DNA of 64,000 bases from Arthrobacter sp. UNC362MFTsu5.1 (GTDB lineage Bacteria; Actinomycetota; Actinomycetes; Actinomycetales; Micrococcaceae): contig NZ_JMLE01000001.1 in the NCBI RefSeq assembly GCF_000685965.1, forward strand, positions 1 through 64,000, written 5' to 3'. The first letter of the stretch is position 1; the number at the start of each line of letters is the position of its first letter. Below are positions 32,169-41,266 of this stretch, one piece after another. The position numbers were made by a program, and so were the translations under genes. The notes under the pieces are model-generated. The model made no database searches. It was given only the letters and a program-made list of their open reading frames with translations, and was not told where the DNA came from.

Positions 32169-33596
32169 TCAGCCGGCGAGATAGTTGCTGGCGTACCGCC
32201 GGTACTGTGCAAGGACCTCCGGTGCACCGCCGTCGGCTGCCTCTACTTCGGTGCCGCCGGAACCCCACTGCGGCCATTGACCCGTCAGGACGGCTGCCGC
32301 CTGGCGGGCGGCGCCGTCGGCCACGTATTCCCCTGGTTCGGGCACCACCACGGGGAGTCCGAAAACGGACGCAGCAATCTGCTGCACGGCCGCTGATTGC
32401 GCCCCGCCACCCACCAGGATGATCCGGCCGGCCTTCACTCCCTGGGCCTGCAGGGCGGCCAGGCCGTCCGCAAGGGAGCAGACCACGCCCTCGATCGCGG
32501 CCCGGGCCAGGTTGTCTCGGGTGTAGCTGGCCAGGGTGGCCCCGTGCAGGGATCCTGTGGCGTCGGGCAGGTTGGGCGTGCGCTCGCCTTCGAAGTACGG
32601 CACGAGTGTGAGGCCGCCGGAACCGGCCGGGGCGGCGAGGGCCAGTTCGGTGAGTCCGGCAAGGGTTACTCCCAGCAGCGCGGCCGTGGCATCGAAGATC
32701 CGGGTGGCGTTCAGGGTGCAGGCCAGCGGGAGGAAGTTGCCCGTGGCATCTGCGAAGCCTGCCACGAGTCCGGTGGCATCGGCGGACGGGGTCTCCGAGA
32801 CGGCGAATACCGTTCCTGATGTCCCCAGCGACACCACAACGTCACCCGGCCGGGCGTCCACGCCGAGGGCTGCGGCAGCGTTGTCGCCGGCGCCGGGGCC
32901 AATGAGTGCGCCGGCCGGCGTCCTGCCGGCGGCTTCCAGGGGGCCGACGACGGCGGGAAGCGCCGGAAGATGGCCCAGTACCTTTTCGAGGACTTCCGGG
33001 AGATAGGTTCCCGAGGCGGTGGAAAAGTATCCGGTGCCGGACGCGTCCGATCGGTCGGTTCGCAGGAGCTGCAGCGACGACGGCCCGCTTCCCGGGCCGT
33101 GGCCGGCCAGGCGCCAGGACAGCCAGTCGTGCGGCAGGCACACGGCCGCAACGCGGCGCGCGTTGTCCGGTTCGTTGCGGGCAAGCCAGCGGAGTTTCGT
33201 GATGGTCAGTGATGCCACCGGGACCGTACCCGTCGCCTGCGCCCAGACGTCGGCGCCTGCCGCCGCATCGCCGTCGCCGGCAGCTGCGATAAGTTGTTCC
33301 GCGTCGCCTGCGGAGCGGGTGTCGTTCCACAGCAGTGCGGGACGGATCACGGTGCCGGAGGAGTCCAGGCACACCATGCCATGCTGCTGGCCGCCAACGG
33401 AGACGGCGGCAACGTCATCGAGGCCGCCGGCCCGGGCGATGGCCTCCTGGAGGGCGGTCCACCAGTGGTCCGGGTGGATCTCGGTGCCTTCGGGGTGGGC
33501 CGCGCGCCCTTGGCGGATGAGGGTGCCGGTCTGCGCATCCCGGATCACCACTTTGCATGACTGCGTGGAACTGTCGATTCCTGCTACCAGCGGCAT
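32169..33596 (-). CDS. xylB: Xylulokinase
   Basis: A 475-residue FGGY-family kinase that phosphorylates D-xylulose to xylulose 5-phosphate. The N-terminal domain starts [21 protein letters not shown] (phosphate-1 loop), followed by [14 protein letters not shown] and LLWNDTRS, which are specific for xylulokinases. The C-terminal domain has [25 protein letters not shown] and the adenosine motif [27 protein letters not shown]. It follows xylA with an 86-bp gap holding a 15-bp perfect hairpin. Confidence 0.96.
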   Translation of the reverse strand: MPLVAGIDSSTQSCKVVIRDAQTGTLIRQGRAAHPEGTEIHPDHWWTALQEAIARAGGLDDVAAVSVGGQQHGMVCLDSSGTVIRPALLWNDTRSAGDAEQLIAAAGDGDAAAGADVWAQATGTVPVASLTITKLRWLARNEPDNARRVAAVCLPHDWLSWRLAGHGPGSGPSSLQLLRTDRSDASGTGYFSTASGTYLPEVLEKVLGHLPALPAVVGPLEAAGRTPAGALIGPGAGDNAAAALGVDARPGDVVVSLGTSGTVFAVSETPSADATGLVAGFADATGNFLPLACTLNATRIFDATAALLGVTLAGLTELALAAPAGSGGLTLVPYFEGERTPNLPDATGSLHGATLASYTRDNLARAAIEGVVCSLADGLAALQAQGVKAGRIILVGGGAQSAAVQQIAASVFGLPVVVPEPGEYVADGAARQAAAVLTGQWPQWGSGGTEVEAADGGAPEVLAQYRRYASNYLAG

Positions 33597-33617
33597 GTCG
33601 GTTCTTTCTGAAGGGCT

Positions 33618-33653
33618 CTGCCGCCGGACCCGGGAGTACGGGTCCGGCGGCAG
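33618..33653 (-). promoter_or_regulatory. Intercistronic hairpin between xylA and xylB
   Basis: CTGCCGCCGGACCCG (33618-33632) pairs perfectly with 33639-33653 around a 6-nt loop. There is no following T run on the transcribed strand, so an mRNA-stability or differential-expression element is more likely than a terminator. Confidence 0.55.
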
Positions 33654-33682
33654 CGGGTGTTTGTTGGGCGGGGGAGCCGGGC

Positions 33683-34870
33683 CTAGCGTGCTCCGAGCAG
33701 GTGCTCGATGGCCAGCTGGTTGAGCCGGACGAATGCAAACGATCGCTGCGCGGCAGCATCGGCGTCGAACTCCGCGAAAGCGGACGCGTCAGCGAGCAGC
33801 TCCGCGGCGGTCTCCCCGGCGGCGAGCGTGGGCTCGCCGAGTTCGAAGACCCCGGAGGTGGCCAGCGCTTCCTGGACGTCCGGGTCGGCGCGGAAGGCCA
33901 GGGCCCGCTCCTTCAGGAGCAGGTACATGGACATGTTGGACTTCGCCGATTCCCAGACGCCGTCGTAGCCGTCGGTGCGGGAGGGCTTGTAGTCGAAGTG
34001 GCGCGGGCCGTCGTACGTGGGGCCGCCGTTGGGGAAGCCGTTTTCGAGGAGGTCCACGGTGAAGAAGGCGCTGGTGAGGTCGCCGTGGCCGAAGACGAGG
34101 TCCTGGTCGTATTTGATGCCGCGCTGGCCGTTGAGGTCGATGTGGAAGAGCTTTCCGGCCCACAGTGCCTGGGCGATGCCGTGGGTGAAGTTCAGTCCTG
34201 CCATCTGCTCGTGGCCGGTTTCCGGGTTGAGGCCCACGATGTCGCCGTGTTCGAGCTGGGCGATGAAGGCCAGTCCGTGGCCGACGGTGGGCAGGAAGAT
34301 GTCTCCGCGGGGCTCGTTGGGCTTGGGCTCCAAGGCGATCCGCAGGCCGTAGCCCTTGTCCTTGATGTACGCCGCAGCCGTGTCCACGCCTTCCTTCATC
34401 CGGTCCAGGGCGGCGGAGAGGTCCTTGGAACCGTCGTACTCGCTGCCTTCGCGTCCGCCCCACATGACGAAGGTTTCTGCACCCAGCTCGGCGGCAAGGT
34501 CGATGTTCTGCAGGACCTTGCTGAGGGCGAACCGGCGGACGGAGCGGTCGTTGGATGTGAAGCCGCCGTCCTTGAAGACCGGGTGGCTGAAGAGGTTGGT
34601 GGTCACCATGGGTGTCTTCAGGCCGGTCTCGGCCAGGGCGGTCTTGAAGTTCTTCAGGATCAGTTCGCGTTCGGACGCTGATGCATCGAACGGAACCAGG
34701 TCGTTGTCGTGGAAGGTGATGCCGTACGCGCCGAGTTCACTGAGCTTGTGAACGGCCTCGACGGGGTCCAGGGCCGGGCGGGTGGCGACGCCGAACGGAT
34801 CGGCGCCGGTCCAGCCGACGGTCCAAAGGCCAAAGGTGAAGCGGTCTGCAGGGGTGGGCTGAAGAGTCAT
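33683..34870 (-). CDS. xylA: Xylose isomerase (class I, actinobacterial type)
   Basis: A 395-residue TIM-barrel enzyme converting D-xylose to D-xylulose; it also acts on glucose. Signatures are [17 protein letters not shown], the catalytic His in [26 protein letters not shown], the metal-binding [31 protein letters not shown] and [25 protein letters not shown]. The length and the absence of an N-terminal extension fit class I enzymes of Streptomyces and Arthrobacter. ATG 34870 has AAGGA about 6 nt upstream. It is divergent from the ROK-type xylR and heads xylA-xylB. Confidence 0.97.
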   Translation of the reverse strand: MTLQPTPADRFTFGLWTVGWTGADPFGVATRPALDPVEAVHKLSELGAYGITFHDNDLVPFDASASERELILKNFKTALAETGLKTPMVTTNLFSHPVFKDGGFTSNDRSVRRFALSKVLQNIDLAAELGAETFVMWGGREGSEYDGSKDLSAALDRMKEGVDTAAAYIKDKGYGLRIALEPKPNEPRGDIFLPTVGHGLAFIAQLEHGDIVGLNPETGHEQMAGLNFTHGIAQALWAGKLFHIDLNGQRGIKYDQDLVFGHGDLTSAFFTVDLLENGFPNGGPTYDGPRHFDYKPSRTDGYDGVWESAKSNMSMYLLLKERALAFRADPDVQEALATSGVFELGEPTLAAGETAAELLADASAFAEFDADAAAQRSFAFVRLNQLAIEHLLGAR

Positions 34871-34945
34871 GAAGCATCCTTGGTTCAGGGTTGTGGAGGG
34901 TGGAGTCCCGGCTGCGGCCCACCGCCGAAGCGGCAGTGGATCAAT

Positions 34946-34964
34946 TAGTTTTCAATCTGAACTA
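34946..34964. promoter_or_regulatory. Candidate XylR operator in the xylA-xylR region (1)
   Basis: TAGTT (34946-34950) and AACTA (34960-34964) form an inverted repeat with a 9-nt spacer. The half-sites resemble the TTAGTTT...AAACTAA pattern known for ROK-type XylR repressors of Firmicutes. Confidence 0.5.
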
Positions 34965-34970
34965 TATGCA

Positions 34971-34996
34971 TCATGATTGACTAAGGTCAATGATGA
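34971..34996. promoter_or_regulatory. Candidate operator in the xylA-xylR region (2)
   Basis: TCATGATTGAC (34971-34981) and GTCAATGATGA (34986-34996) form an 11-bp inverted repeat with one mismatch and a 4-nt spacer, directly upstream of the xylR start. Confidence 0.5.
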
Positions 34997-35007
34997 AGGC
35001 GGCGGAA

Positions 35008-36246
35008 ATGTCACTGGGAAAAAATGCCGACGGCGGTACGGTCCGTCCTGCGCCCGGGCGAGTCGAGGATGTCCGGCGCGGAAACCTGGTGCGCATCCTG
35101 GCGTCCCTCGCGGAGCCTCGGACCGATCCGGACGTTCGCCCCACCCGCGCCGACCTGGCCGCCAGGACCGGCCTGACCAAGGCGTCCGTGTCCAGCCTCG
35201 TCGCCGAGCTCGTGGACGCCGGCCTGGTGGCGGAATCCGGTGCGGCCCGGGACGGTGAGCGCGGCCGCCCTGGCGTGGGCCTTGAGCTCAGCACCCGTCG
35301 CGGCGTGGTGGGCATGGAAATCAATGTCGACTACATTTCGGCCGGGCTCCTTGACCTTGGCGGGACCCTGCGGATCCACAGGACACTGGAATGCGGCAAC
35401 CGCGGCAAATCACCGCAAGCCGTGATGGCCCTGCTGGCGGGTCTCGCCGCCGATGTTGCTTCGGAGGCATCCGCGGGCGGAGTCGAAATCCTTGGCGGGG
35501 GGCTGGCTGTTCCCGGCCTTGTGGACACGGGGTCCGGAACTGTTTCCAGCGCCCCCAACCTGAAATGGCACGGGGTTGCCCTTGAGCTGCACGGGTTGCT
35601 GCCGGGGGCACCGCAGGGCACACTCCTCCACAACGAGGCAAACTGCGCTGCGCTGGCGGAGCTCTGGTACGGGCACGGCGTTGATTTCCAGGACTACCTC
35701 TTTGTCTCCGGCGAAGTGGGCGTCGGTGGCGGCCTCGTCATCGGCTCGCAGCTCTTTTCGGGACCCCGCGGGCAGGCCGGCGAAGTGGGGCACGTAGTGG
35801 TGGATCCTTCGGGGCCGGACTGTTCATGCGGCGGCCGCGGCTGCCTGGAAACGTTCGCGGGCCAGGAAGCCATCTTCGCTGAAGCCGGCATTCCCGACGG
35901 GACCGCGTCCGCGCGGCTCGAACACCTCACCGAGCTGCTTGCGGCCGGAAATGCGGACGCCATTTCCGCAGTGGCGCGCGCCGGGCACTACCTTGGGATT
36001 GCCGCGGCGTCCACTGCCCGGTTGATGGATCTCTCAGCAGTTGTCCTCGGCGGCCATTTCACCCGGATGGGACCGTGGATTGGACCCGCCGTTGTCCGGA
36101 GCCTGGCGGACTTTGCGCCCGGCGTCGTCGGCCCGGCCGGTGTGGCAATCTCGGAACTCGGCCAGTCGGCCGCCCTCCTGGGCGCGGCCGGGAGCGCCCT
36201 GCGTTCGGTGCTGGCTTCGCCGCAGGGGTTGAGACCGGCACGCTAG
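35008..36246 (+). CDS. xylR: ROK family transcriptional repressor, XylR-type
   Basis: A 412-residue repressor. The N-terminal winged helix-turn-helix (about 20-85) has RRGNLVRILASLAE and RADLAARTGLTKASVSSLVAELVDAGLV. The ROK sugar-binding domain follows, with GVGMEINVDYISAGLLDLGG-type strands, LGGGLAVPGLVDTGSGTV, HNEANCAALAELWYG and the zinc motif GHVVVDPSGPDCSCGGRGCLETFAG. It probably represses xylA-xylB and releases DNA on binding xylose. ATG 35008 has GAAGG 8 nt upstream; ATG 34990 would place the start inside an inverted repeat and is less likely. Confidence 0.9.
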   Translation: MSLGKNADGGTVRPAPGRVEDVRRGNLVRILASLAEPRTDPDVRPTRADLAARTGLTKASVSSLVAELVDAGLVAESGAARDGERGRPGVGLELSTRRGVVGMEINVDYISAGLLDLGGTLRIHRTLECGNRGKSPQAVMALLAGLAADVASEASAGGVEILGGGLAVPGLVDTGSGTVSSAPNLKWHGVALELHGLLPGAPQGTLLHNEANCAALAELWYGHGVDFQDYLFVSGEVGVGGGLVIGSQLFSGPRGQAGEVGHVVVDPSGPDCSCGGRGCLETFAGQEAIFAEAGIPDGTASARLEHLTELLAAGNADAISAVARAGHYLGIAAASTARLMDLSAVVLGGHFTRMGPWIGPAVVRSLADFAPGVVGPAGVAISELGQSAALLGAAGSALRSVLASPQGLRPAR

Positions 36247-36280
36247 GTCTTCACGTTAGGTCTTCGGGTCCGTCGAGGCC

Positions 36281-36886
36281 TCAGGCCCGAACGGCGAGGC
36301 GGACCACTGCCCGGCCGGGCACCGCATCGCTGACCACCTCGAAGCCTGCGTCCAGGAACAGCTTCAACGTTCCGTGGTACAGGTCAGCAGGGCCGGCTTT
36401 GGGACGCACCTCCGGATCCACCGGGTAGCCTTCCACAACGCCGGCGCCGTGATCCATGGCATGGCCGACGGCGGCGCGAAGCAGTGCTGCAGCCACGCCG
36501 CTGCGACGGTGCCCCGGCGCGACGACGAAACAGGTCACCGACCAGACGGAACCTTCGGGACCGTCCTCCGGCGGGCTCTGCACGGCCGGTCCGGCCGCCT
36601 TGAACACCTTCGAACGCAGGATCCTTGGGTAGCAGTCGCGCGGTTCAACCGCGCACCAGCCCACCGGCTGTCCTTCCCTGAAGGCGAGGACCCCCGGTGC
36701 CGGGGTATCGGCGTCGAACTTCGCCCGGAACTGTTTCTTCCGGTCCCCGGGCGTGACGTCATTCCATTCGGCTCCCGTCAGGGCAAAGAACCTGCACCAG
36801 CAGCGCGACGGCTCACCGCGCACTCCGAAAAGGCGTTCGACGTCGGGCCAGTCGGCCGGCGCTGTGGTCACTGGCGTTGCGGTCAC
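36281..36886 (-). CDS. GNAT family N-acetyltransferase
   Basis: A 201-residue acetyltransferase of unknown substrate. N-terminal SRCWCRFFALTGAEW and the RKKQFRAKFDAD block are typical of an actinobacterial GNAT subgroup. The acetyl-CoA-binding core is visible as VTCFVVAPGHRRSGVAAALLRAAVGHAMDHG (Q/RxxGxG/A-type loop), followed by VVEGYPVDPEVRPK and the YHGTLKLFLDAGFE strand. The GTG at 36886 overlaps the stop of the upstream hydrolase (GTGA), so the gene is coupled to LacI and the esterase. Confidence 0.87.
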   Translation of the reverse strand: MTATPVTTAPADWPDVERLFGVRGEPSRCWCRFFALTGAEWNDVTPGDRKKQFRAKFDADTPAPGVLAFREGQPVGWCAVEPRDCYPRILRSKVFKAAGPAVQSPPEDGPEGSVWSVTCFVVAPGHRRSGVAAALLRAAVGHAMDHGAGVVEGYPVDPEVRPKAGPADLYHGTLKLFLDAGFEVVSDAVPGRAVVRLAVRA

Positions 36887-37641
36887 GGGCACCAGCCGTG
36901 TCCGGCGAGCCAGGTGGTACAAAGCTCGGTCCATCGCTCGACGCCGGCCACCCCGTCAGCGAGGCCCAGCCCGTGGCGGCCGTGCGGAAAGATATGCAAC
37001 TCTGCAGGGACGGCTGCCTGGCGCAGCGCCAGGGCATAGCGCAGGCTGTGTTCCACATCAACGGCGTCGTCGTCGGATGTGTGCCAGATGAAGGCCGGGG
37101 GAGTGCCGTCCGTGACTGTGAGCTCGGCAGAAAGCTCTGCCAGGAGGTCACCGGACGGCGAGTCGCCGAGCAGGTTGTTGATGCTGCCCTGGTGGACGGC
37201 CGCTTGGAAGGACACCACGGGGTAGCAGAGGACGGTAAGGTCCGGCCGGGACGACGGCAGGTCGAGAGCGTCGTCTCCGGCGGAAAGTCCCGAGGCGAGG
37301 GTGGCGGCCAGGTGGCCGCCCGCGGAGAATCCCAGCACGCCCACGCGGGAGCTGTCCACTGCGAGCCCGTGGCTGCCCCGCCTGATCCAGGATACGGCGG
37401 CCTTCGCGTCCGCCAGCGGTGCCGGGTGGCGGTGTGGCGCCACCCGATACCGGAGCACGAAAGCGTGGATGCCCAGCGACGCCAGCCATTCGGCCACCGG
37501 TTCGGCTTCGTGGTCGGCGTGGTGTTCGTAGCCGCCGCCCGGAAGGACAAGCATCGCCGGGGACCTCCGGGCAGCAGGCTGGCGGGCCGGGATGACGGTG
37601 AGGCCGGCCGGCGTCGCGGGACTGCCGCTCAGGCGGTCCAC
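36883..37641 (-). CDS. Alpha/beta hydrolase, carbohydrate acetyl-esterase-like (BD-FAE type)
   Basis: A 252-residue alpha/beta hydrolase. The oxyanion-hole motif is AMLVLPGGGYEHHADHEAEPVAEWL, followed by AFVLRYRVAPHRHPAPLADAKAAVSWIRR, the nucleophile elbow VGVLGFSAGGHLAATLASG, a catalytic Asp in TSDDDAVDVEH and His in FPHGRHGLGLAD. This pattern matches BD-FAE and acetylxylan-esterase-like enzymes that deacetylate hemicellulose fragments, which suits its place beside the xylose genes. GTG 37641 overlaps the LacI stop by 13 nt, so LacI, this enzyme and the GNAT form one operon. Confidence 0.85.
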   Translation of the reverse strand: MDRLSGSPATPAGLTVIPARQPAARRSPAMLVLPGGGYEHHADHEAEPVAEWLASLGIHAFVLRYRVAPHRHPAPLADAKAAVSWIRRGSHGLAVDSSRVGVLGFSAGGHLAATLASGLSAGDDALDLPSSRPDLTVLCYPVVSFQAAVHQGSINNLLGDSPSGDLLAELSAELTVTDGTPPAFIWHTSDDDAVDVEHSLRYALALRQAAVPAELHIFPHGRHGLGLADGVAGVERWTELCTTWLAGHGWCP

Positions 37642-38762
37642 TCGGTGCTCCGCCTGAGCGTCACCTGACCCGTGACGGCCGGACCGTCGTCGTGGTGTCC
37701 TTCCGTAGCGCCGGGACCGGACCCCACGGTGCTCAGCGTGGCCAGGCGGCCGATCTCCTCCAGCGGCAGGCGGACGGTCGAGAGCCCCGGGCGGAAGTCC
37801 CGCAGGGTTTCGATGTCGTCGAACCCTGCGATCAGGGCGTCGCGGGGAATCCTGAATCCCTCGGCACGGAGCGCCGCCGTGGCGCCGATGGCCATGACGT
37901 CGTTCGCGGCGAAAATGCACAGGCCGGGCTGTGCGCCCTCATTCACTGGTTCGGCTTCCCGGGCAGTCCTCAAGCGTTCGGCCAGCGCGAGGCCGGCGTC
38001 GTAGCCGCCGGCGCGGTTGAACGATGCCCGGAGGACTTCAGCTGCGGGGCGGCCAGCGGCGGCAAGGCCGGACTGGAAGCCGCGGACCCGGTCGTCTGAG
38101 GTGATGAGTCCCTCGGGTCCGCCGATGATCACGAAGTCACCCGGATGGCTGGCCGCCAGTTTCGCGGCGAGTTCCGCAGCAAGTTCTTCGTTCGGCACTT
38201 CCACCAAGTGGTATCCGTCCAGCGGGCCGGCTCCGACGATCGCCTGCCCCACCACGCCGACATGACCGCCGTTGCGGCAGTAGCGGTCCAGTTCGGCGGC
38301 GAGCTCGGCATTGCCCTGAGCGTCCTCCGGCCGGCTGGACCGGGAGCCGGCAATGACAATGGCGTCGGCCCGTCTGGCCGCAAAGGCGGCTACTGCTTCC
38401 TTCTCATCGGCCGGCGTCCCGCCGGTGGTGGCCAGCAGCACCATCTTGTGCTGTTCACGGGCCACGTCCTGCACGCCGCGGGCTATGGCTGAAAAATACG
38501 GATCCGCGATGTCGTGCACGATCAGGCCCACGAGTCCCGAGCTGGATTTCGCGAGCGCCTGGGCCTGGGCGTTGGGGATATAGCCGAGGGCTTCTGCCGC
38601 CTGCCGGACCCGCTCGGAAACCCCCGGACCGGGTTTGCGGGCGGAACCGTTGAGGACGCGTGATGCAGTAGCCGGTGAGACCCCGGCCAGTCGTGCCACC
38701 TCGGTGAGAGTGCTTGCAGCCACCGGTTTCTCCTGTTCAGCCAACGTGCGCGTAGTGGCCAT
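37629..38762 (-). CDS. LacI family transcriptional regulator
   Basis: A 377-residue sugar-responsive repressor. The N-terminal LacI helix-turn-helix is STLTEVARLAGVSPATASRVLNGSARKPGPGVSERVRQAAEALGYIPNA in outline (about residues 18-66, including the hinge helix). The periplasmic-binding-protein-like domain has VGLIVHDIADPYFSAIARGVQ, IIGGPEGLITSDDRVRGFQSGL, CIFAANDVMAIGATAALR and IAGFDDIETLRDFRPGLSTVRLP. It is divergent from the Gfo/Idh-DUF993-isomerase operon. Two LacI operators lie between them. The start is ATG 38762. Confidence 0.94.
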   Translation of the reverse strand: MATTRTLAEQEKPVAASTLTEVARLAGVSPATASRVLNGSARKPGPGVSERVRQAAEALGYIPNAQAQALAKSSSGLVGLIVHDIADPYFSAIARGVQDVAREQHKMVLLATTGGTPADEKEAVAAFAARRADAIVIAGSRSSRPEDAQGNAELAAELDRYCRNGGHVGVVGQAIVGAGPLDGYHLVEVPNEELAAELAAKLAASHPGDFVIIGGPEGLITSDDRVRGFQSGLAAAGRPAAEVLRASFNRAGGYDAGLALAERLRTAREAEPVNEGAQPGLCIFAANDVMAIGATAALRAEGFRIPRDALIAGFDDIETLRDFRPGLSTVRLPLEEIGRLATLSTVGSGPGATEGHHDDGPAVTGQVTLRRSTEWTA

Positions 38763-38785
38763 TATGGCAGTTTGAACGACTTTCG

Positions 38786-38799
38786 GGAAAGCGCTTGCC
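38786..38799. promoter_or_regulatory. LacI operator O1
   Basis: GGAAAGCGCTTGCC is a 14-bp palindrome with one mismatched pair and an AGCGCT core, 24 bp upstream of the LacI start and 84 bp before the Gfo/Idh start. Confidence 0.7.
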
Positions 38800-38832
38800 G
38801 TGCGGCGCCGGAAGATGCATCATAAATGCAGT

Positions 38833-38848
38833 GGGAACGCGCTTTCCC
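38833..38848. promoter_or_regulatory. LacI operator O2
   Basis: GGGAACGCGCTTTCCC is a 16-bp palindrome with one mismatched pair, 34 bp before the ATG of the Gfo/Idh gene. Its centre is 48 bp from that of O1. This spacing would suit repression of both divergent promoters. Confidence 0.7.
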
Positions 38849-38882
38849 AACGCTCGATGAGAAAACGAACTGTGGAGGACAC

Positions 38883-40052
38883 ATGGGCTTCGAAACAAAG
38901 ACGATCCGTATCGCCATGAACGGCATCACCGGCCGGATGGGCTACCGCCAGCACCTGCTGCGCTCCATCCTCCCCATCCGTGACGCCGGCGGCTTCACGC
39001 TCGAGGACGGCACCAAGGTGCAGGTCGAGCCCATCCTGGTGGGACGCAACGAAGCGAAGATCAGGGAGCTCGCCGAGCTGCACAAGGTCTCCGAGTGGTC
39101 CACCGACCTGGACGCCGTCATCAACGACCCCACGGTGGACATCATCTTCGATGCCTCCATGACCAGCCTCCGGGCCGCCACGCTGAAGAAGGCCATGCGC
39201 GCCGGAAAGCACATCTTCACCGAAAAGCCCACGGCCGAAACCCTCGAAGAGGCCATCGAACTGGCCCGGATCGGGAAGGAAGCGGGCGTCACCGCCGGCG
39301 TCGTGCACGACAAGCTGTACCTGCCCGGCCTGGTCAAGCTGCGCCGCCTCGTGGATGAAGGCTTCTTCGGCCGCATCCTGTCCATCCGCGGCGAATTCGG
39401 CTACTGGGTCTTCGAAGGCGACGTCCAGGCAGCCCAGCGCCCGTCCTGGAACTACCGCAAGGAAGACGGCGGCGGCATGACCACGGACATGTTCTGCCAC
39501 TGGAACTACGTCCTCGAAGGCATCATCGGCAAGGTCAAGAGCGTCAACGCCAAGACCGCCACCCACATCCCGGCCCGCTGGGACGAAGCCGGCAAGGAAT
39601 ACAAAGCCACGGCCGACGACGCCTCCTACGGCATCTTCGAACTCGAAACCCCCGGCGGCGACCCGGTCATCGGCCAGATCAACTCCTCCTGGGCCGTCCG
39701 TGTCTACCGCGATGAACTGGTCGAGTTCCAGATCGACGGCACCCACGGTTCAGCCGTCGCCGGCCTGAACAAGTGCGTCGCCCAGCAACGCGCCCACACC
39801 CCCAAGCCGGTCTGGAACCCGGACCTGCCCGTCACGGAATCCTTCCGCAGCCAGTGGCAGGAAGTCCCCGCCAACGCCGAACTGGACAACGGCTTCAAGC
39901 TGCAGTGGGAAGAATTCCTGCGCGACGTCGTTGCCGGCCGCGAACACCGCTTCGGCCTGCTCTCCGCCGCCCGCGGCGTCCAGCTCGCCGAACTCGGCCT
40001 GCAGTCCAACAACGAACGCCGCACCATCGACATCCCGGAGATCTCACTCTGA
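38883..40052 (+). CDS. Gfo/Idh/MocA family oxidoreductase
   Basis: A 389-residue NAD(P)-dependent sugar or polyol dehydrogenase. The Rossmann domain has IRIAMNGITGRMGYRQH (an atypical G-x-T-G-R-M-G loop), VDIIFDASMTSLRAATLKKAMRAGKHIFTEKPTAETLEEA with the conserved EKP, and HDKLYLPGLVKLRRL. The C-terminal domain has GGGMTTDMFCHWNYVLEGIIG, supplying the catalytic Asp/His. ATG 38883 has GGAGG 5 nt upstream. It is the first gene of an operon whose second and third genes overlap, is divergent from LacI and lies under two LacI operators. The sugar substrate is unknown. Confidence 0.9.
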   Translation: MGFETKTIRIAMNGITGRMGYRQHLLRSILPIRDAGGFTLEDGTKVQVEPILVGRNEAKIRELAELHKVSEWSTDLDAVINDPTVDIIFDASMTSLRAATLKKAMRAGKHIFTEKPTAETLEEAIELARIGKEAGVTAGVVHDKLYLPGLVKLRRLVDEGFFGRILSIRGEFGYWVFEGDVQAAQRPSWNYRKEDGGGMTTDMFCHWNYVLEGIIGKVKSVNAKTATHIPARWDEAGKEYKATADDASYGIFELETPGGDPVIGQINSSWAVRVYRDELVEFQIDGTHGSAVAGLNKCVAQQRAHTPKPVWNPDLPVTESFRSQWQEVPANAELDNGFKLQWEEFLRDVVAGREHRFGLLSAARGVQLAELGLQSNNERRTIDIPEISL

Positions 40053-41266
40053 TGACATCACTGATCCTTCCCACCCACGACGGCGGAACCCGCGAGTACC
40101 GGCTCCAGTCCGCCCCGGCCTGGTCCAGGCCAGCGGCGCCCATCACCTCGCGCCACGCCTACGCGGCGGCCCACGTCATCCCGGAAGTCACCGCGGACAA
40201 CACCCCGGGCGCCCCCGCCCGCCTCGACTGGGACGCCACCATGGCCTACCGCCACGAGCTCTGGTCCTACGGCCTTGGCGTTGCCGACGCCATGGACACG
40301 GCGCAGCGCGGCATGGGCCTGGACTGGGCCGCCACCCAGCAGCTGATCAAACGCACCGGCGTGGAGGCCGCTTCAGTGGTCTCTTCCGGCGGCGCGGCGA
40401 CGGCCGGCAAGTCCGTCCGAGACCTCGTCTCCTGCGGCGCCGGTACCGACCAACTGGATCCGGCCGCCCTGCCGTCAGGCGCCGCCGGCATCCAGGCCGT
40501 CATCGACGCCTACCGCGAACAGATCGCCGTGGTGGCCGAAGCCGGTCCCAAGGTGATCCTCATGGCCTCCCGGGCCCTGGCGAAGGTAGCCAGCGGAGCG
40601 GACGACTACCTGCACGTTTACTCGACCCTCCTTCAGGAAGTTGAGCAGCCGGTCATCCTGCACTGGCTCGGCACCATGTTTGATCCTGCCCTGGCCGGCT
40701 ACTGGGGCTCCGACGACGTCGCCACGGCCACCGATACGTTCCTGTCCCTGATCCGCGAACACGCGGACAAGGTGGACGGCGTGAAGGTCTCGCTCCTGGA
40801 CGCGTCGCACGAAGTAGCGCTCCGCGCCAGCCTCCCCGAAGGCGTCCGGCTCTACACGGGCGACGACTTCAACTACCCGGAACTGATCGACGGCGACGGA
40901 ACGCACCACTCGGACGCCCTGCTGGGCATTTTCGCCGCCATCTACCCGGCGGCATCGGCCGCGCTGCAGAGCTACGACGCCGGCGACGCCGTCAGGGCCC
41001 GCGCCATCCTGGACTCCACCCGGGAACTCGGCAAGCACATCTTCAGCGCCCCCACGTTCTACTACAAGACGGGCATCGCGTTCATGTCCTGGCTCAACGG
41101 CAAGCAGCCGGGTTTCCAGATGGTGGGTGGGCTGCATTCGGGCCGCTCCGTGGTGCACCTGGCGAAGACCTTCGAACTGGCCGACCAGGCGGGGCTGCTG
41201 AAGGACCCTGCCCTGGCCGCTTTCCGGATGTCGGACTACCTGCGGATCAACGGGGTGGGAGTATGA
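40052..41266 (+). CDS. DUF993 family protein (dihydrodipicolinate-synthase-like aldolase fold)
   Basis: A 404-residue protein. Its central part reads as a TIM barrel related to class I aldolases of the DHDPS/NAL type: TGVEAASVVSSGGAATAG, AGPKVILMASRALAKV, PVILHWLGTMFDPALAGYWG, DKVDGVKVSLLDASHE with a candidate Schiff-base Lys in GVKVSLLD, and VRLYTGDDFNYPELI. Its length exceeds ordinary DHDPS (about 290). Its ATG overlaps the preceding TGA and its stop overlaps the next ATG, so it is tightly coupled to both neighbours. A retro-aldol cleavage of a keto-sugar acid is a reasonable inference, not shown. Confidence 0.85.
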   Translation: MTSLILPTHDGGTREYRLQSAPAWSRPAAPITSRHAYAAAHVIPEVTADNTPGAPARLDWDATMAYRHELWSYGLGVADAMDTAQRGMGLDWAATQQLIKRTGVEAASVVSSGGAATAGKSVRDLVSCGAGTDQLDPAALPSGAAGIQAVIDAYREQIAVVAEAGPKVILMASRALAKVASGADDYLHVYSTLLQEVEQPVILHWLGTMFDPALAGYWGSDDVATATDTFLSLIREHADKVDGVKVSLLDASHEVALRASLPEGVRLYTGDDFNYPELIDGDGTHHSDALLGIFAAIYPAASAALQSYDAGDAVRARAILDSTRELGKHIFSAPTFYYKTGIAFMSWLNGKQPGFQMVGGLHSGRSVVHLAKTFELADQAGLLKDPALAAFRMSDYLRINGVGV

